A DNA stretch of 64,000 nt from Prinia subflava (lineage: Eukaryota; Chordata; Aves; Passeriformes; Cisticolidae): positions 47,500,767 to 47,564,766 of the forward strand of contig NC_086251.1 in assembly GCF_021018805.1 (NCBI RefSeq), in the 5' to 3' direction. Below the pieces are notes generated by a model, which made no database searches, was not told the origin of the DNA, and saw nothing but the letters and a program-made list of their open reading frames with translations. A program made the translations under genes and the position numbers. Positions 25,601-39,397 of this stretch are shown here, piece by piece. Position 1 is the stretch's first letter. Each line of letters opens with the position of its first letter.

Positions 25601-27119
25601 GTGGACTACTCCTGCTGTCCCACAAGAGCTTCTGCACAAATGCACAGTCAGTATGCTGACTCTGGGATCAAAAATAAGACAAGCTACTGATTTCAACCAA
25701 GAGCTTTATCTAAAAATGGAAACCCCTTGGACTGGGGCATAACTGTATTCTCTTGATTCATGATTTTCTGCTGCAGGTTCTGCACATCTTATGAAATGCA
25801 TGATCAGTGCATGTGATTTGGGAATCTCAGCTATTTCCCCGCTGCACTTATTCTATGCCAAATAGCTGCAGTATAGCAGAACAAGAGTGACCCAAGTACC
25901 CTGCTGAAGTGAGGCAGACACATTACCTTTCTACTGATGACAAGGAACCTGCTGAATTAGGAGGTACAAAGAAATTTTTGCTCAAGATGCTTTTATCTTC
26001 ATCATCATAAAATATATTTTTCAGCTGAATAAATGAAGTGTTACAGTGGTTTCTCAAAATTACATTTTTTTATGACCATATGCTACTCTGTGATCTGCTG
26101 GTAGGGTGGTAATAGGAGTCAGTGAGCTTTTACTGAGAATACCCCCAGCTGCTGAGGGGTTACCTAAGTAGCACTTTCTACTGCAATAGAAACAAAAAAT
26201 GTGCAGTCAGAGCCAGGAAATGCACACTCAGAAATAAGAAAAAAGATCCTTATAATCATCAGTTTGTTGCATGATACGATATAGTCTCATGCAAGAATCT
26301 CTAGAGAAGGCTTATAAAATTTTACAGAAGAGGTGTAGAACCATTAATACTGAAGAAGTGAATTTTCTATAGCTGAATTGTACATTTTCTCTGCAATACT
26401 ATGATTTTTTAAAAAGGACCCTGAAAAAAAGAATGTATCAAAAATATAGGCGTTTAAAGCATTATTTATAAAGCTTTTAAATATGTTGGTCAAATGCTAT
26501 TGGCTTCTCCTCCAACAAATTTTTTCAAAGACTTTTCTGTTAGAGTACAGAACATGAGAGAACAAAAAGCAGAGAACTGCTATTCCCACTTTTGTTCCCT
26601 GGGGAGCTTTGAGAGATCTCAAGCACAAATAGTCCAGCCAGCTGGTTTAGCCAATTGGTGGTCAGTTTACATTTCCTCTAATAAGTGAACTTCTTGACCG
26701 TACATTTTAACTGAGTCATTAAGAGCTCCTTTTCCAAGTGTTTTGGCAGGCTAGAGAGGCCTGGGACTGTGAATAAACCACAATAACTAGTAAAGAAGAG
26801 AACAGTCCGACTTTTAATATGGCAGAAGAAATCGATCCAAATGGATCCAGAAATTAAAGCCACAGTGAAAACAAAGGGATACAAATATCCACCTGCAGGT
26901 TATAACAGAAAATTTTATTGGAACGGCTGCTTCTGCCATTAAAATGCAGCCACTTTGGATGTGCAACATCCAGCATGTTGTGCAAACAACTGAAAATACT
27001 AGTGAGATTCTAGGTGAACAATATGTACATACCCATAGCAATAATTCAGTATGAATGCTGTAGTCACTCTCATAGGATAACTTGAATTATTCAATATATA
27101 TGAAAAAAAGACAACAAGA

Positions 27120-27151
27120 GATCTCTATCATGGGATATCATGATAGAGATC
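27120..27151. repeat. perfect 13-bp inverted repeat (hairpin)
   Basis: GATCTCTATCATG at 27120-27132 and CATGATAGAGATC at 27139-27151 are exact reverse complements around a 6-base loop (GGATAT). Confidence 0.95.
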
Positions 27152-27909
27152 CCTTATATGGGATTTGTCACTTGCTGATTTCTCACAAAAGCTTCAGCAA
27201 TAATCACCAGCATCTCATTCAATAAAGGGCTGGAGGCAAAACAGTTTGGCTTGAGCATGCAAGGAGGCACCAGCTGGAGGTGGCATGGCTGTAGATTGCC
27301 TCATGTCACTTGAAACTGTGTGAGTCAAACACACATATAATGGTCACTTTGACTTTTCCCAAGAGGCTAACACCTTACTCCCCAAATCTAAGCCATTAAA
27401 ACCAGGGAAAAGAGCCTGGCATGCAGAATGTGTGTCTGGACGTTCATATAGTGAAGCAGAAACAATTACCAGAAATGTAGGGTTTTTCCTCAGTTTTTCA
27501 GTGAAATGAATCTTCAGTTTCATGGAAAGAAAGTTCAGTCAAGACCATCCAGATCAAGACTTCTGTTTTATACCATGATCAATACAGAGGAAGATCTGCC
27601 CTTATCTCAATAGATTTATTGATTGACAGGTGGGGGACAGGACTCCTGCAAATGTTAGGTAAATTTTATTAGAAATTTTCTTCGATGCAGTTTCAGCCTC
27701 ATATCTTGTCCTGCTTGGGAGTTTTGCAACCATCTAGAATGTGTCATGGTCCTGCTCAAAACTGGCAGGTCTTGGGGCTAAACAAAACATAACTTTCTGC
27801 CCCTAAAGGCTCAGCACATCTCCTTTAAGATCTTGCTATATCAGAATATCACAAATCTAGAAATTTTCTGTCTTAATTTCGGCCCTACAGGTAACTGACA
27901 GGGGTAACT

Positions 27910-27943
<34 letters not shown>
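27910..27943. repeat. (GA)n microsatellite
   Basis: About 17 dinucleotide units with one AAA interruption. Confidence 0.95.
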
Positions 27944-28974
27944 CTGAAAAAGCCCTCTGAGATGAAACACCTCTTTTTCCAGGGAGCCATGAACTGAGAG
28001 TAAGGAGAGCAGGAAAACTGCCAGTAGACATCCACATCACACACTAATTGGAACAAAGTAAACCTCCCATATCCACACAGTTTTCATTTATCCAGGGCAG
28101 TTTGCAACTCAGTTGGCTGGCGGCAACTTTTGGAACATTGCAAGAAAATGTGGTTCAAGCATTATAAAGCAGTGAATGCCAAATCTGAGTTAAAGCCAGT
28201 TATTTGAGCAGGGCTTATAGGCATTTTCCAATGATCACCACCACTGAAATAAATAAATAGATGGCTTGCTATGTATACACTCAGAGGGGAATGTTGCCCA
28301 ACATTCATAGCTCTTTGCTATTAAGAGTAATGAGGACACAGCTGTCTGAGTCTGGAAGCCAGTACTTGCAGAGATTTTTCTTCTCCACTGGCTTTCTTCC
28401 ACTACCCATTCTTTGCTTATAAAAGAGCCCAAAAGGTCCTAACATTTATACAAGAATTACCTTGGCTTTGTGGTGCTTTTGAGATTGTTATAAAGCATGC
28501 TGACACATGGACGGATTTGAAACTCAGATGAAATATGAAAAACAATTTTCTCCCCTGATAAGGTCCCTGATGCCCTTAGTGCCAAGCATAACACTCTCTT
28601 TAGTCAATCATGACAGCTCCTGGAGCAGTTGGCAAGAGTTGCTGCCATGGGCAGAGATCTGAAGGTCTCCCTTCTTAAAAAGGACTTCTAATTCTCACTG
28701 CAGACCCTGGGGTTGTAATGTGGGTTTTGAGTCACACTTAACTGGTCAGCTGTACAGAGCCTCCAAAGCAAATGTAAAAGCACCCCACTCTATTCAAAGA
28801 TCTTACAGCACTTTAAAATCAATGCTAGAACTCACAGTCTATGTGCCAAAAGACTATAACTTTCATTTTATGGGAGCCTTCAATCTATTAAAGGCTAGAA
28901 CCCCTGTCAGACACAGGCTACTGCGCTTGAGGCACTCAGTTTCAGAGCCATGGCACAAGCAATGTTGAAGTTGA

Positions 28975-29410
28975 CTTCTGTAAGTCATCTGGTCTCAGCC
29001 TCCACTCAAAGGGACAATTCAGTCAGGCTGCTCAGGGCCTTTTCCACTTGAGGTTTAAATTTCTCCAAGGGTACAACCTTTAGCTACAAAGTTTTTGAAC
29101 CTCTGTTCCAGTGTTTGACCACCTTCACTGTGATAACATTTCTCCTGATAGCTAATAACAATTTCCCATGCTGCAACTTTTGCCCATTCCTGTCCACATG
29201 CACCTATGAGATGGATCTGGCTTCATCTTCTCTACACACTCACATTGGACAGTGGAAGGCAGCAAGCAGTACAACTCCCTCATAAGCATCATGTTCTCAA
29301 GGCAGGTGGAATCCAGTTCTCTCAGCCTCTCCTTGAATGATGTGCTGTCACACTCTAGCCACCACAGTGGTCCTTTGCTGGACATCCTTCAGTGTGCCCA
29401 GGTCTTTTCT
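28975..29410 (-). mobile_element. CR1 LINE 3'-region fragment
   Basis: The plus strand shows the antisense CR1 pattern. TGCTCAGGGCCTTTTCCA..TTGAGG is followed by an AATTTCTCCAAGG block, TGTTCCAGTGTTTGACCACC, TCCTGATA, and a TTCCTGTCC block. It then runs GTGGAATCCAGTTCTCTCAGC, with one insertion, and CTTTGCTGGACATCCTTCAG. It is moderately diverged and truncated. Confidence 0.8.
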
Positions 29411-32265
29411 ATACCAACAAATCAGAATGACTGGGAGAACTGAGTGCCTGTGAAGGCAACAGAAATTGACTGCACTTTGAATTCTCCCCTGGAGGTAGTT
29501 AAGAGAAAATACTTTAGTTGTGAATCTCTGCTTAATTTAGCAGCAACAGTTGAGGTCAGTGAACTATTTCATTGGATGCTGAACAAACACAGAACCAGAC
29601 TGTACCACTCACACAAACAGACCTGCACACAATTGTCCCCAGATCTTCAAGGTAAGCCTACCTTCCTTATATCAGAACTCAGAAATTCCTGACTAGTGCT
29701 ACAAGCTGACCAGACTGGCCCCATGACCAGTGTCACAGGCAGTCCACCAGCTCTCACATTATCCATGAAAGCTCAGAAAGATACATGTTCACACTGAGTA
29801 TTCCCAAGCAAATGGTTCATTTCCAAGTGGCCTGGCCTGAAAAAAACCCCATGTTCTCTTTAGGTAATTAAAAAAAAAAAGAAAAGTAAATAAATAAACA
29901 GAAGAGTCAATGTTCTCAACCAGCAGGAACATTTAATCTCTGTGATTATTCCTGGAGCAAACTCCTGCTTTTACTCTCTAGAAGGCACATCCCAGTGAAT
30001 TTTCCATCATGTGGGCCTGCTGTAGTGGAAAGTTAATTTACATTTTTTTCTTTATCATAGTACTTTCTTTTATTAGCCCCTTATTGCCACAAGGTCTCAG
30101 GTCATACTGAGTCACACAAGGGAGCAGTTCCATTTTAGAAGGCATAGTCTCCAGGACAGAAGCTGGCCTAGCAAATTCTTAGCATGATTAGCATTCTGCA
30201 ATTCATAGTCTTTCTAATCATCTCCAATCAGATACTGCAGACAGTGCTTAGTTTAGCATTTCATGTCCGTCCCCAGGTCAAAGGGAATGAACCATGGATA
30301 GATCATGTATTTCTGAAATAGTTTAATGCCCCAAGCTTCTAGATTTACAGTTTTTGTGGAGCAGAATATGATAGTATTTTGTATCTTTAAATGATGTATG
30401 TCACTTACCAGCTCCAGAATGCATGTGACCTGCTGGGCCATTAATGGATATACTGCTAATTGTCAAATGCTAATTACCTTTAGAGGTATTCTCTCGTCTG
30501 TGTAGGACACATCCATGACATTATTCTCTGGACTCAAATCTATATTTGGGCTTATTGCCTGAAGAACAGGAGATAAACTTTTTACTTCTTTCAATTAAAT
30601 TCATAGGCAGTGTTTGAAGTCTTATGTGCAATCCTGTAAAGTTCTCTTATACCACTTTTCATCTATGACTAGTTAAACCACTTGAAAATGTTAATGAGAA
30701 CAAATTTTGTTCCAAAATGCAATGTACCACCTGAAAAACCTAATACAGGTTTTACAGAACTGTATCTTCAAACAGCACTGATTTAGTGGGGAAGAGCACC
30801 TCCTTCCTAAAGTTGGCATGCTACAGTCTTTTGGGATGAGTGCATGAAATCAACTGATAGCTGTCAATGCATAGAATGCATAGTTCTGGGCTATTCTATC
30901 ATAAAGTCAGCCCTGCTTTTGATTAAAGTAATTTTAATCTGCTTCTGAAATAAAGCTCCAGATGCAGTGCTTAGTGATTTGCTGGCAATGAGTATATATC
31001 GCTGCAATCTACCTCTGAAGAACAGGAGTATGATCCAAGGCTGCTCCAGCCTGTGCTGGGTTTGGGATTCCCCACAGGGTTTGCAATAGCAGGAAATTAG
31101 CAGAATGCTATGGCTTTCAGATCACATCTCCTCTCCCTGGCCTGCTTCCTGCTCCAGGATTAAGGAGTGGCAGTCTGGCAAACAGACTCTGCACTGCTCC
31201 AAGATTCCTCCTTCGGAAAGGGGATGTCAGGCTACCCATTAAAGCTATCACAGCTTTGTGTTGCTCAGCCACAGTGACAATAAATGTTATTTAATGGGTG
31301 GAAGCTCTTACCCATGCTACGAGCTTTTCTCTGCAGAGTTAGATAAACCATAGTGTTTTCTTTTGTGCCTCTGTGCACTCTGGAAGCTGGAAACATATCA
31401 AAGGACTCAAAAGTACAGCAACATACACCTGACAATATGCATCACACCCCCACCTTGTGTGAGACTCTTTCTTGCTAAAAATTGTTCCAGGCAGCTTTTA
31501 AATGATTCTACTGTTGCATTTTGTACTATTCCTCCACTACAACATTCCTAATGTGTTCTTGTATAACCTGATACACTGCAGTGCCATAAAGGGCTTTACT
31601 ACGCTCAGTCTAAAAGTATTTTTCCTTCCTTTCAGCAAATTATACCCTATTCAGCAATAATAATTTTTTGTACCACCCACCATACAAACTTTTGCTTCTC
31701 TGTCATTTACAGTTCCAATTACTGTCATCTTACTCTAAGTTTTACGATACACTTTACTCTTTTAATCAAAGTCAGCCTCAATAATGCCCCCAACTTGCTG
31801 CTGCTCTATCCTGAGATTTCTGTAAACTTACATTTATCTGGAAGTAAAGTACTTGCACCTAATGTCAGTATGTTGGAGCCATTCTCAACAGAACATACTG
31901 AAGTACTCTTTGCTCTCTGTTCTGGAATGAGAAGTCTTAGTAACTCTGCCAGAAACTGCCTTATGCTACACTGCTCTTGATATCGCTGCCTTCTGTTGAT
32001 CATCTTCCACCAGATGACCATGTGTTAGGTTATCTTTTCACCTACTTCCAGGTTCCAGTCCCTTAATTTCCTGATCATAATTGTAGCTTTTCTAGACTTC
32101 TATGTATTATTGTTTATGCAGTCTTCCCCTTCAGTGTTACCTACAGATATGTTGGTTGTACCAAAAACCAGTTATTGCTTTTGATCCAACCAGCAATTTT
32201 CTGGTTCACAAGTTAATGCTTCATTTACTTAGGGGGCTGAATAGAAAACAAGAATTCTACTTTAC

Positions 32266-32298
32266 AACAAAACAAAACAAAACAAAACAAAAAAAAAA
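32266..32298. repeat. (CAAAA)n and A-run
   Basis: Pentanucleotide AACAA/CAAAA repeats run into an A-tract. Confidence 0.95.
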
Positions 32299-35200
32299 GG
32301 AAAAGCAAGCTCAAAATATTATTTTAAAAAGCAGACATTAAAATTATGGAAAAAAACAAAAGAAACCCCAAAACAAACAACACAGTTTCAGACCAAGCAG
32401 TAGGTTGTAAATTCTTTCAGACCCTGCAAGTTTATGGTGCATTCCTCTCCCTCTCCTCCTAGACTGACCCTGTTTAGCTGAAGCACTTCTTTTATTTTCA
32501 GTATCTGAATGTTTCATGCATACAAACAGATTTATCCTCACTGTAGTGACATGTTACTGATGTAGAGTTAATATATAGAAAAACACAAAAATTTTCCAGA
32601 TGGACTTATGAGTTTGCAGATGTTCAAGAGAAGACACCATTCACACCTTAACTTTCAGTAAATGCTAAAGGTCTCTGCCTGAAAACCTAGATCCCTCAAG
32701 GGTTTCCAGATGATTGCTTGGATATTGAGATTCCTCAGAGAAGTAGTCAGTTCTGAAAGCAATATTGACCAAGAGGCCTGAGGTTGTACTGTCAGCCTAT
32801 GACAAAGGTTGCAGACCAGACCAATGGGCATTTAGACACTAAACTCCCACAGAGGATGTAGGTCAGTGAGAGCAGAGGATTTAACGAAGCTCTGGGGACC
32901 TGGGCCTGCATTGCAGCTGTCCTGACACCAACACCACTGCCTATCCTCTCCTCTGCAGAGGTAGGACCATCCTTCTCCTCACACTGGAGTGTGGTCTTAT
33001 ACCACAGAACACCTGCAACCATGAGTTATAGTTGAAAGAAGAGAAGGTTTTGCTGGTGTTAAAACTGAAGATGGATTTCAGGACATCTTGTCATCCCCAA
33101 TGGGCAGAACATTCCAGCTAAGAGGCTGAATGCTGAAACAACTGCCCTGAACTGGGCACGTTGTAACTCACATTTATCTTCTGTTAGCTTTATTTTCTTT
33201 GAAAAATTCTCTCATGTCATTGAACTAGTAAAATGGGAAGGCAGAGAACTGGCAGATTAAGGGGTCAGAGCACATTAGACTCCACACATCAGGCAGCTTT
33301 TCTATTCCTGTGTGGCAGCTCCGTCATGGGCCTGGTGTTCTGGGGACAAGACAAAGGAACAGTGCCAGCACATTATCACTTCCTATAGAGTCTGGCAAAA
33401 CATGTGGTCCATTTGGCTGATTTGTACTGGCAAAGAAGAGAATTCATATTTTCTATATATTTTGGCTTAACATTTATATTGTGACATATAACCATGGCCA
33501 ATTTCAGGCTGGAACCAAATGAAAAGAAACAAGACTAACCCAAAAAATATAAGGGAGAGGCCAAGAAAAACAGTGACGTTTAAGTCATTGAAAACACTGC
33601 CATCTCTAGGCATTGTAGGTGATGCAAATATATGCAAAAATTAACATAGGCCTGGGTAGAGTGCTGGTGCTCTGACAGGCACTGAAATAAATCAGTCTTC
33701 CAGGTGAGGAGAGACTATCACATACTGAACTCTGCATATTATGCCACAAGAAGGTATGGAAAGTGTCACTCACAAGAAAATGAGAGAAAAACAAGCCAAA
33801 GAGCTGACAGACTGAGGAAGTGTACTCACGACTCCTGTCAGTTTTGCAGCTGTGTTAAGTGACTTGATTTTCTTTTAAGCCCTGGAATTGTCTACTTTGT
33901 GGGACTGTCTTGCATGACAGCTATTCCATAAAGGAAAGCTCATGAAATCTACTCCAGAGCAGACAGAGCTGATCAGTACATAGTGGCTTTAACTGATCTG
34001 GCACTGCTGAAATCCCTGGAAGTAAGACATAATAAAGGCAAGGCGGCAACAAAGCCCCATGTATCAAACCACTGTTAGCAGTGAGTCTAAGGAATCACTC
34101 AGACATTAATGGCAGGGGTGTGAGCCCTGCCCCGCACATGCCAGAGGATATGGCAGGCTGGGCACGATTACTGCTCCTCTGAATTGAGTCACATATAACC
34201 TCCTGCCAACTAACTCTGGGTGACAGCTGAAGTCTGTGTATTGTTTGGCTCAGAGCCCAGTGGCCAATAACCCCCAATTCAGAGACCAAGCATAACTGAG
34301 GCCATTAAACCAGAGTATCAGTTGAACTTCTTTTCCTTGCATACCCTTTCCTTCTGTAGTCTACAAACCTCAAGGGAGATGAGATTCCTGGGTTCTTGCC
34401 ACTTTGTATACTGAAGTATCTACGGTTCCAAGAAAGGGGGGAAATTAAAACACATGGTGTAATAGAGAGGTCACAGGCTAGAAAGATTTTAACCTTCTAG
34501 TGCCTGGACTGTAGCCTGCACATCTAACAAGATATGGACACTGTCCATTCTGTGCTTATGCCCATTCTCTGCACACAAACCCATTGCATCCTGTAACATG
34601 ACCCATTCTCATTCAGATGTCCCTCTCAGTATGCCACTGTGCTTCCCTCCTGGCTCACAGCTCAGTAAAAGAAACTAGAAAACTTTCAATCACTCCCAAA
34701 CAGCAGATATACATTTCCACACAGAGAATCAGTTTAGCTCAAGGTAAAGTTGAAACCAAATTCAAACACTCCTGGTGGTCACAATTTTTAATCATACGAT
34801 TATGATCTGACCACCTGTCTATTCTGACATCGAAATGTCAAGGAATGTCACAAAATCTAGGAAATCCTTATTGTGGTATCAGTATTTTTTAGCAGGAGAA
34901 AAGTATGGTGCCTGAGTCCCTGACCATAAGGTACTTATGGTTAAGACAGCTTCACTTAAGCCTAATAAATTCACAAGAACTTCTGCATTAAGATCTTCAC
35001 CAACGTCAATAGGGACTGTAATCATGGGTCTAAGTGTTTTTGTCTCCAGTTGTTGTCCAGCTACCTACCCAGTATGACTGTAGTTCGTTCAAGTTCAGTT
35101 GTGGCTATAGTGTAATTGTATTTATTCTGTTTTCACTTTTCACATCATCGCACATAAATACAGTCAGTGAGTGGTGCTTGAAAGGCAGTGACATGCAGAA

Positions 35201-36334
35201 TGATGGGCTTGCTCCTACTGTTACACTTTGGATGCTCAGGAGCCTGCTATTTTTCATTCCAGTGCACAGAGTGCCCGTTTGCTTAATAACATGCCAGCAT
35301 TATTGGCTTGCATGTTATATTTCTTGGTTCAATTCTACTCATTTCTTTGTTAGTAGTAGAAGTTTCACAAATAAATGAAGCACTTGCCTGTGCTTTAACC
35401 ACCAGACTGTACTCATCCCACACTGCACTTAGGGAGGAATGAAAGCAGGAACAAGCCAAGCCACAGAAGGCTCAGTTTACCTTGCTCCAGATCGATACAT
35501 ACAGCAGCTTTTTCTATCAAGCTGACTTCTCTACCACAAACTGATTAACTTCAGTGAAAAACAGCATTTCAATCCTCATTCCCCATGGTAAGTGGGACAG
35601 GGTACCTTTACTGATGGTCAAATTTCTGTAGGAATGGCTCTACTGATGGACCCTACTGCAGTGGCTGGATGAGTCTTGCCTTTCCTCAGCCCCAGCCCAT
35701 CCTCTGTGCTGGTGCAATGGTTTCCTGAGGGAGGAAGGAGCTCTGGCTGTTTTCAGATGTACTTTTTAACCCATGATTACTTTATAGTTTACTCGTAGTT
35801 ACCTTTATGAAGATTGATGGGACTGTGAATAAATCAGGCCATCAGATCAGAAGCTCAGAAGCTGGATCTAAAAGATTTATAGTTATGTTTGTCTGGAGCT
35901 GTACAATGTGAGTTTATCCAATGGGGCAGGGTTAAGTATGTCTGTACTCCAGGATGTTAAAGATCCTTCTTTCATTACTCTCCTGACTTATGGTCTTGTA
36001 CCTTAATGCATATAGTTTGTATTTTCCACATGTTTATTTTAACCTGGCTTCTTTAGTCCCATTACATTAAATAATCAAGGGGGAAACCATCTACAACGTG
36101 AAACAAATACAGCATAAATAGAAGATGACTGAAAAACTCTAGGATCAAATAGCTGCTGAAAGCTTTTTGTAGCTTTTTTTGTAGCTTTTGTAGATGTTCC
36201 TGAGGCAAACTGGAGATATGGGTAAAGGGCTTGGACTTTCCCTCTTTTCTGATCTATGCAGAAATATAGACAAAAGCAGCCAATGAATTCCAGCCAGGTT
36301 AACTGGTGTTGTGGCTTAGGAAAGGTATTTTCCA

Positions 36335-36790
36335 GTTTAGTACTCCCACTAAAAAACTGACAAGCGGCTCCCCCTCCCCCACTGTCTGGAGGCATAAGAG
36401 GCATCAGAGGTTGAGATAAGAACACTTTACTGGAAAGAGCAATGAGATAAGATAATAATGAAAATGAATAATAACAGCAACAATAATAATGACAAAAGTG
36501 TATAGAAGAGAGTGATTCACATGCAAAAATGCTCACTGCAGCCTGTGATAATAAACAACCCTGGAAGAACTTTCTCAGCTGGAAGGAACCCCTTCTTCCT
36601 GGAAGACATAGTCCTTTTGCCCACCCTGAGCAATGACATGGGGGGGTATGGAATAACCTCTGGGTTATGGCCATGTCTCCTCCTGACTACTGCAAAAATA
36701 ATCCCTCCCCTGGCTGGAACCGGGGCAACTGGGGAAGTAACTGAGTTCTACGTGTCTCAGCTTGAGCTCCACTGCTGTAGGATTATTAAA
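36335..36790 (-). mobile_element. solo LTR of an avian endogenous retrovirus (ERVL-like)
   Basis: On the minus strand the segment resembles the LTRs common in songbirds. It has a GGTTATTCCATACC block followed by TCATTGCTCAGGGTGG, and a later AT-rich part made of TTATTATTGTTGC and TTATCTTATCTCATT. AGTAAAGTGTTCTTATCTCAACC follows in two pieces, then GTGGGGGAGGGGGAGC and AGTACTAAACTGG near the end. No internal retroviral genes flank it, so it is a solo LTR. The limits are approximate and the exact family is not assigned. The 199-residue open frame across it is incidental. Confidence 0.6.
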
Positions 36791-36929
36791 CTGGGCCTTT
36801 TTCTCCTGTATCTTTACATGATACTTGCCTGGAAGTCACCTCCACACCTATCACCCCATTGTGAAATTATCCTGGTTATAATCCTGAAAATGAATATTAT
36901 TTCATTTTAGCCCCCAAATACCCAGCACA

Positions 36930-37090
36930 GAATCACAGAATCATTTGGGTTGGAAAAGATCTCTGAGACCATCAAGTCCAACCTTTGACTATGTTGTCCC
37001 CTAGACCAACTCATGGTACTGAGGGCTATGTCCAGGTGTTTCTTGAACACTTCCAAGGATGGTGACTCCAGGAATGCCACACTTTATGGC
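36930..37090 (-). mobile_element. CR1 LINE 3' end
   Basis: CACAGAATCACAGAATCAT, the antisense of the CR1 terminal octamer repeats, followed by TTGGGTTGGAAAAGATCTC, ATCAAGTCCAACC and AACACTTCCAAGGATGGTGA. It directly abuts the LTR region. Confidence 0.92.
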
Positions 37091-37649
37091 AAAGCTGGGA
37101 ACTGAACACAAACTCCTTCAACCCAAGCCTTAGCCACCAACTATAAACTCTTGAGATGCTTAAGAGGGAACTTTTTTGCTCTGGAGCAGGAAGTCTCAAT
37201 TCACATTTCCTCATACAAAGCCCATCAGGAAAACCATACTACAAGTAAAAGCTACATATCATGGTCTTTAATTTAATCAGGAGCTGTCAACAATTACCTA
37301 TACTTTCAGAAGTCTGAGCTCAGCCTCTTGCAGAATCTGTTCTCATGTAATCTTTACTTCTTTTTCTGGTTAATTTGGATATGATGGCAGTCTTTCCCTA
37401 ACAGGGATCATGCATAGCCTTCAGGAACTGGCCCTCTGGAGCAGCAAAAGAGATTATCTCACAGACCAAGAAGGAAAAGGAAAGACAGAGCTGAACCAAA
37501 TAGGGTTAAAAAAGGCAATGCCAGGAGTGGACTCCATCTGTCTTTTCTTTATACAAACCCTTCTAAGGCATAATCTCCCTGCTGCATTTCCCTACTTTTC
37601 TTCCTCCTGTTTCTATATGTCCAGAGAGGTCATTAGGAAAGTCATTAGG

Positions 37650-37770
37650 AGGAGGCAGCCTGGCCATTGGACAAGGAACTCTGGGCTCTATCCCAGCACA
37701 GCCATGAACCTGATGCAAGACCTGGGCACCTCCTTTCAGTTCTCTGTCTCTCAATTTCCCTCCCCTTTCC
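37650..37770 (+). repeat. MIR-type SINE fossil
   Basis: AACTCTGGGCTCTATCCCAG, CACAGCCATGAACC, GACCTGGGCACC and TCTCTGTCTCTCAATTTCCC follow the MIR order (GGGTTCTATTCCCAGC, CTCTGCCACTGAC, GACCTTGGGCAAG, CTCTGTGCCTCAGTTTCCC). A possible continuation, AATGATAATGATCT, sits near 37905. Confidence 0.6.
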
Positions 37771-39199
37771 CCACACAGGCACATCTGGTTCCTTCATTTT
37801 GCTTGAAAACTCATCTAGACATCGGCTGCTCTTAATGAGGTTGGGCACATGGCAGGGCAGTACAATTGCAGCCTTGGATGTGGGGTTTAGGTATGCCTGT
37901 AATAGAAATGATAATGATCTAAAACCCATCTGTGCAAAGGTAATCTTTTCAAGGAAGGAGTTTCACTCCACAAATGTAGGATTGGGTGTCCATAGGTGGG
38001 GAATGTAGGAGGTCCTGCCAATCTTTGAGAAATGAGGAAAGCTGAAGCAATGACTACTGCACAAATGAGATATGAAAAAGGCATGAAAAGAAATCCTCTC
38101 TTACACTTGGAGACATCATTGTTCCATTTCCTTCTTCCTTTTTTCTTTTGCTTTAAAAATAACAATTATGCTTTTATTTGTTGTTTTTTTTTTTTAATTA
38201 CCTCCTCTGTCCTACTCCCTTCTCTCTGTCTCTAGGTCATCATCATCTTGCCTTATGCTTTACTTTTGCTAACATTTACCTCTCTGTCTTTGAGGTCTGC
38301 TTGCTCTGATCTCTCTATTCAACCCTCTCCAACCCCATCATCTCCTCACATTGTGAGTTTGCATTAATTGGAGAGAAAGCAATAATAAGAGCCCTCCCAG
38401 TACAGTTCTTTCCACAATGCCCAGAAGGATCTGTGTTTGAGGCATGTTTTGAAGATCATTGTAAATCAGGAAACAGCAAGGTGGAGTGAAAGGAAACTGG
38501 AAAGAGCTCTCAGCTTACGAATGTATAATGCAAGAACACAGGCCCTCAGTCCAGTAAACTTGAGCCAACAGTTACTAGACTAAGTTCCTTGAGCAAAAAG
38601 TCATTATTATGACTAACTCATTCTGTATTTATAGAGAAGTAATGTTAGAAGACAAACAGTTCAAACAGTGCTCTTGCACTAGATGTTCTTGGTTTTCTTT
38701 CTGTATGTGGTCTTTTATTCCAACATTAATTGTGGCAGTAAATCATTCCCAACCTGCTTTGGAATGATTTACAAAAGCTCTGTGCTGTTGAAAACACAGA
38801 CCACTTACACATACAAAATATAAAGCACTCAGCAACTCCAGGGGTAAAAATTACTATGTATTAGAAATCAAACTCACAGAAGACTTAAGAAGTAATTATC
38901 ATTAAAGCATTTCTCTGTCTGCTACCACAAATGGCTACAGGTACTTCTGCAGCATACAGAAGGACAGAGGACACTGGAGTGGGCAAAGCCATCACTGACA
39001 GGTGTCTTTGAGAGGCACTTGGGCCAGGAAAAGTTTTGTTTTCACAAAGGACAAGATCTGGAGATGAAACAATCTTGGCAAGACTGAATGGTGACCAGGA
39101 TAGGGAAGGAGTGTGGACACTTAACCGCTGCTTGTGACCATCCAGGCCAGAAAGGATGAAGCCAAAAAGCTTGAAAGGGAGAAGAATGGATTATATTTC

Positions 39200-39397
39200 T
39201 TTTTTTTTTTTTTCTGCATTGAAACATATCAACCCCATGAGGGGAATGTTATGTGAACAGCCAGGGGTGCACATTCCCTTGAGAGCCAAGGAATGTGGGG
39301 CCTTGGCAGGTAGGCCAGGTGCCAGACTGGGAGAGAGCAACCTTCTTGCAGCCTCCCTACATTTTGTGGAGAGGTAAAAAAAAAAAAAAAAAAAAAA
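39200..39397. repeat. T-run and A22-run flanking a 160-base segment
   Basis: A run of about 14 T (39200-39213) and 22 A (39376-39397). The sequence between them is unrelated to any element I recognise. Confidence 0.7.

Noticed and set aside
28680..28970. Possible fourth MIR (GCACTTTAAAATC ... CATTTTATGGGAGCC)
   Set aside because: Only two short blocks resemble antisense MIR, with poor order and spacing. Not enough to call.
31380..32240. Possible further old LINE fragment, plus strand C/T-rich
   Set aside because: It has the texture of an antisense LINE, but no frame gave a recognisable reverse-transcriptase motif.
36075..36674. 199-codon open frame on the minus strand, the longest in the window
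   Set aside because: It overlaps the ERV-like LTR, has low-complexity runs (Tyr/Cys-rich from a TTATTATTG tract), no recognisable domain and no splice context. It is a chance frame through a repeat.
37410..37835. 141-codon open frame on the plus strand
   Set aside because: It is composed largely of a MIR fossil and intron sequence, with no domain.
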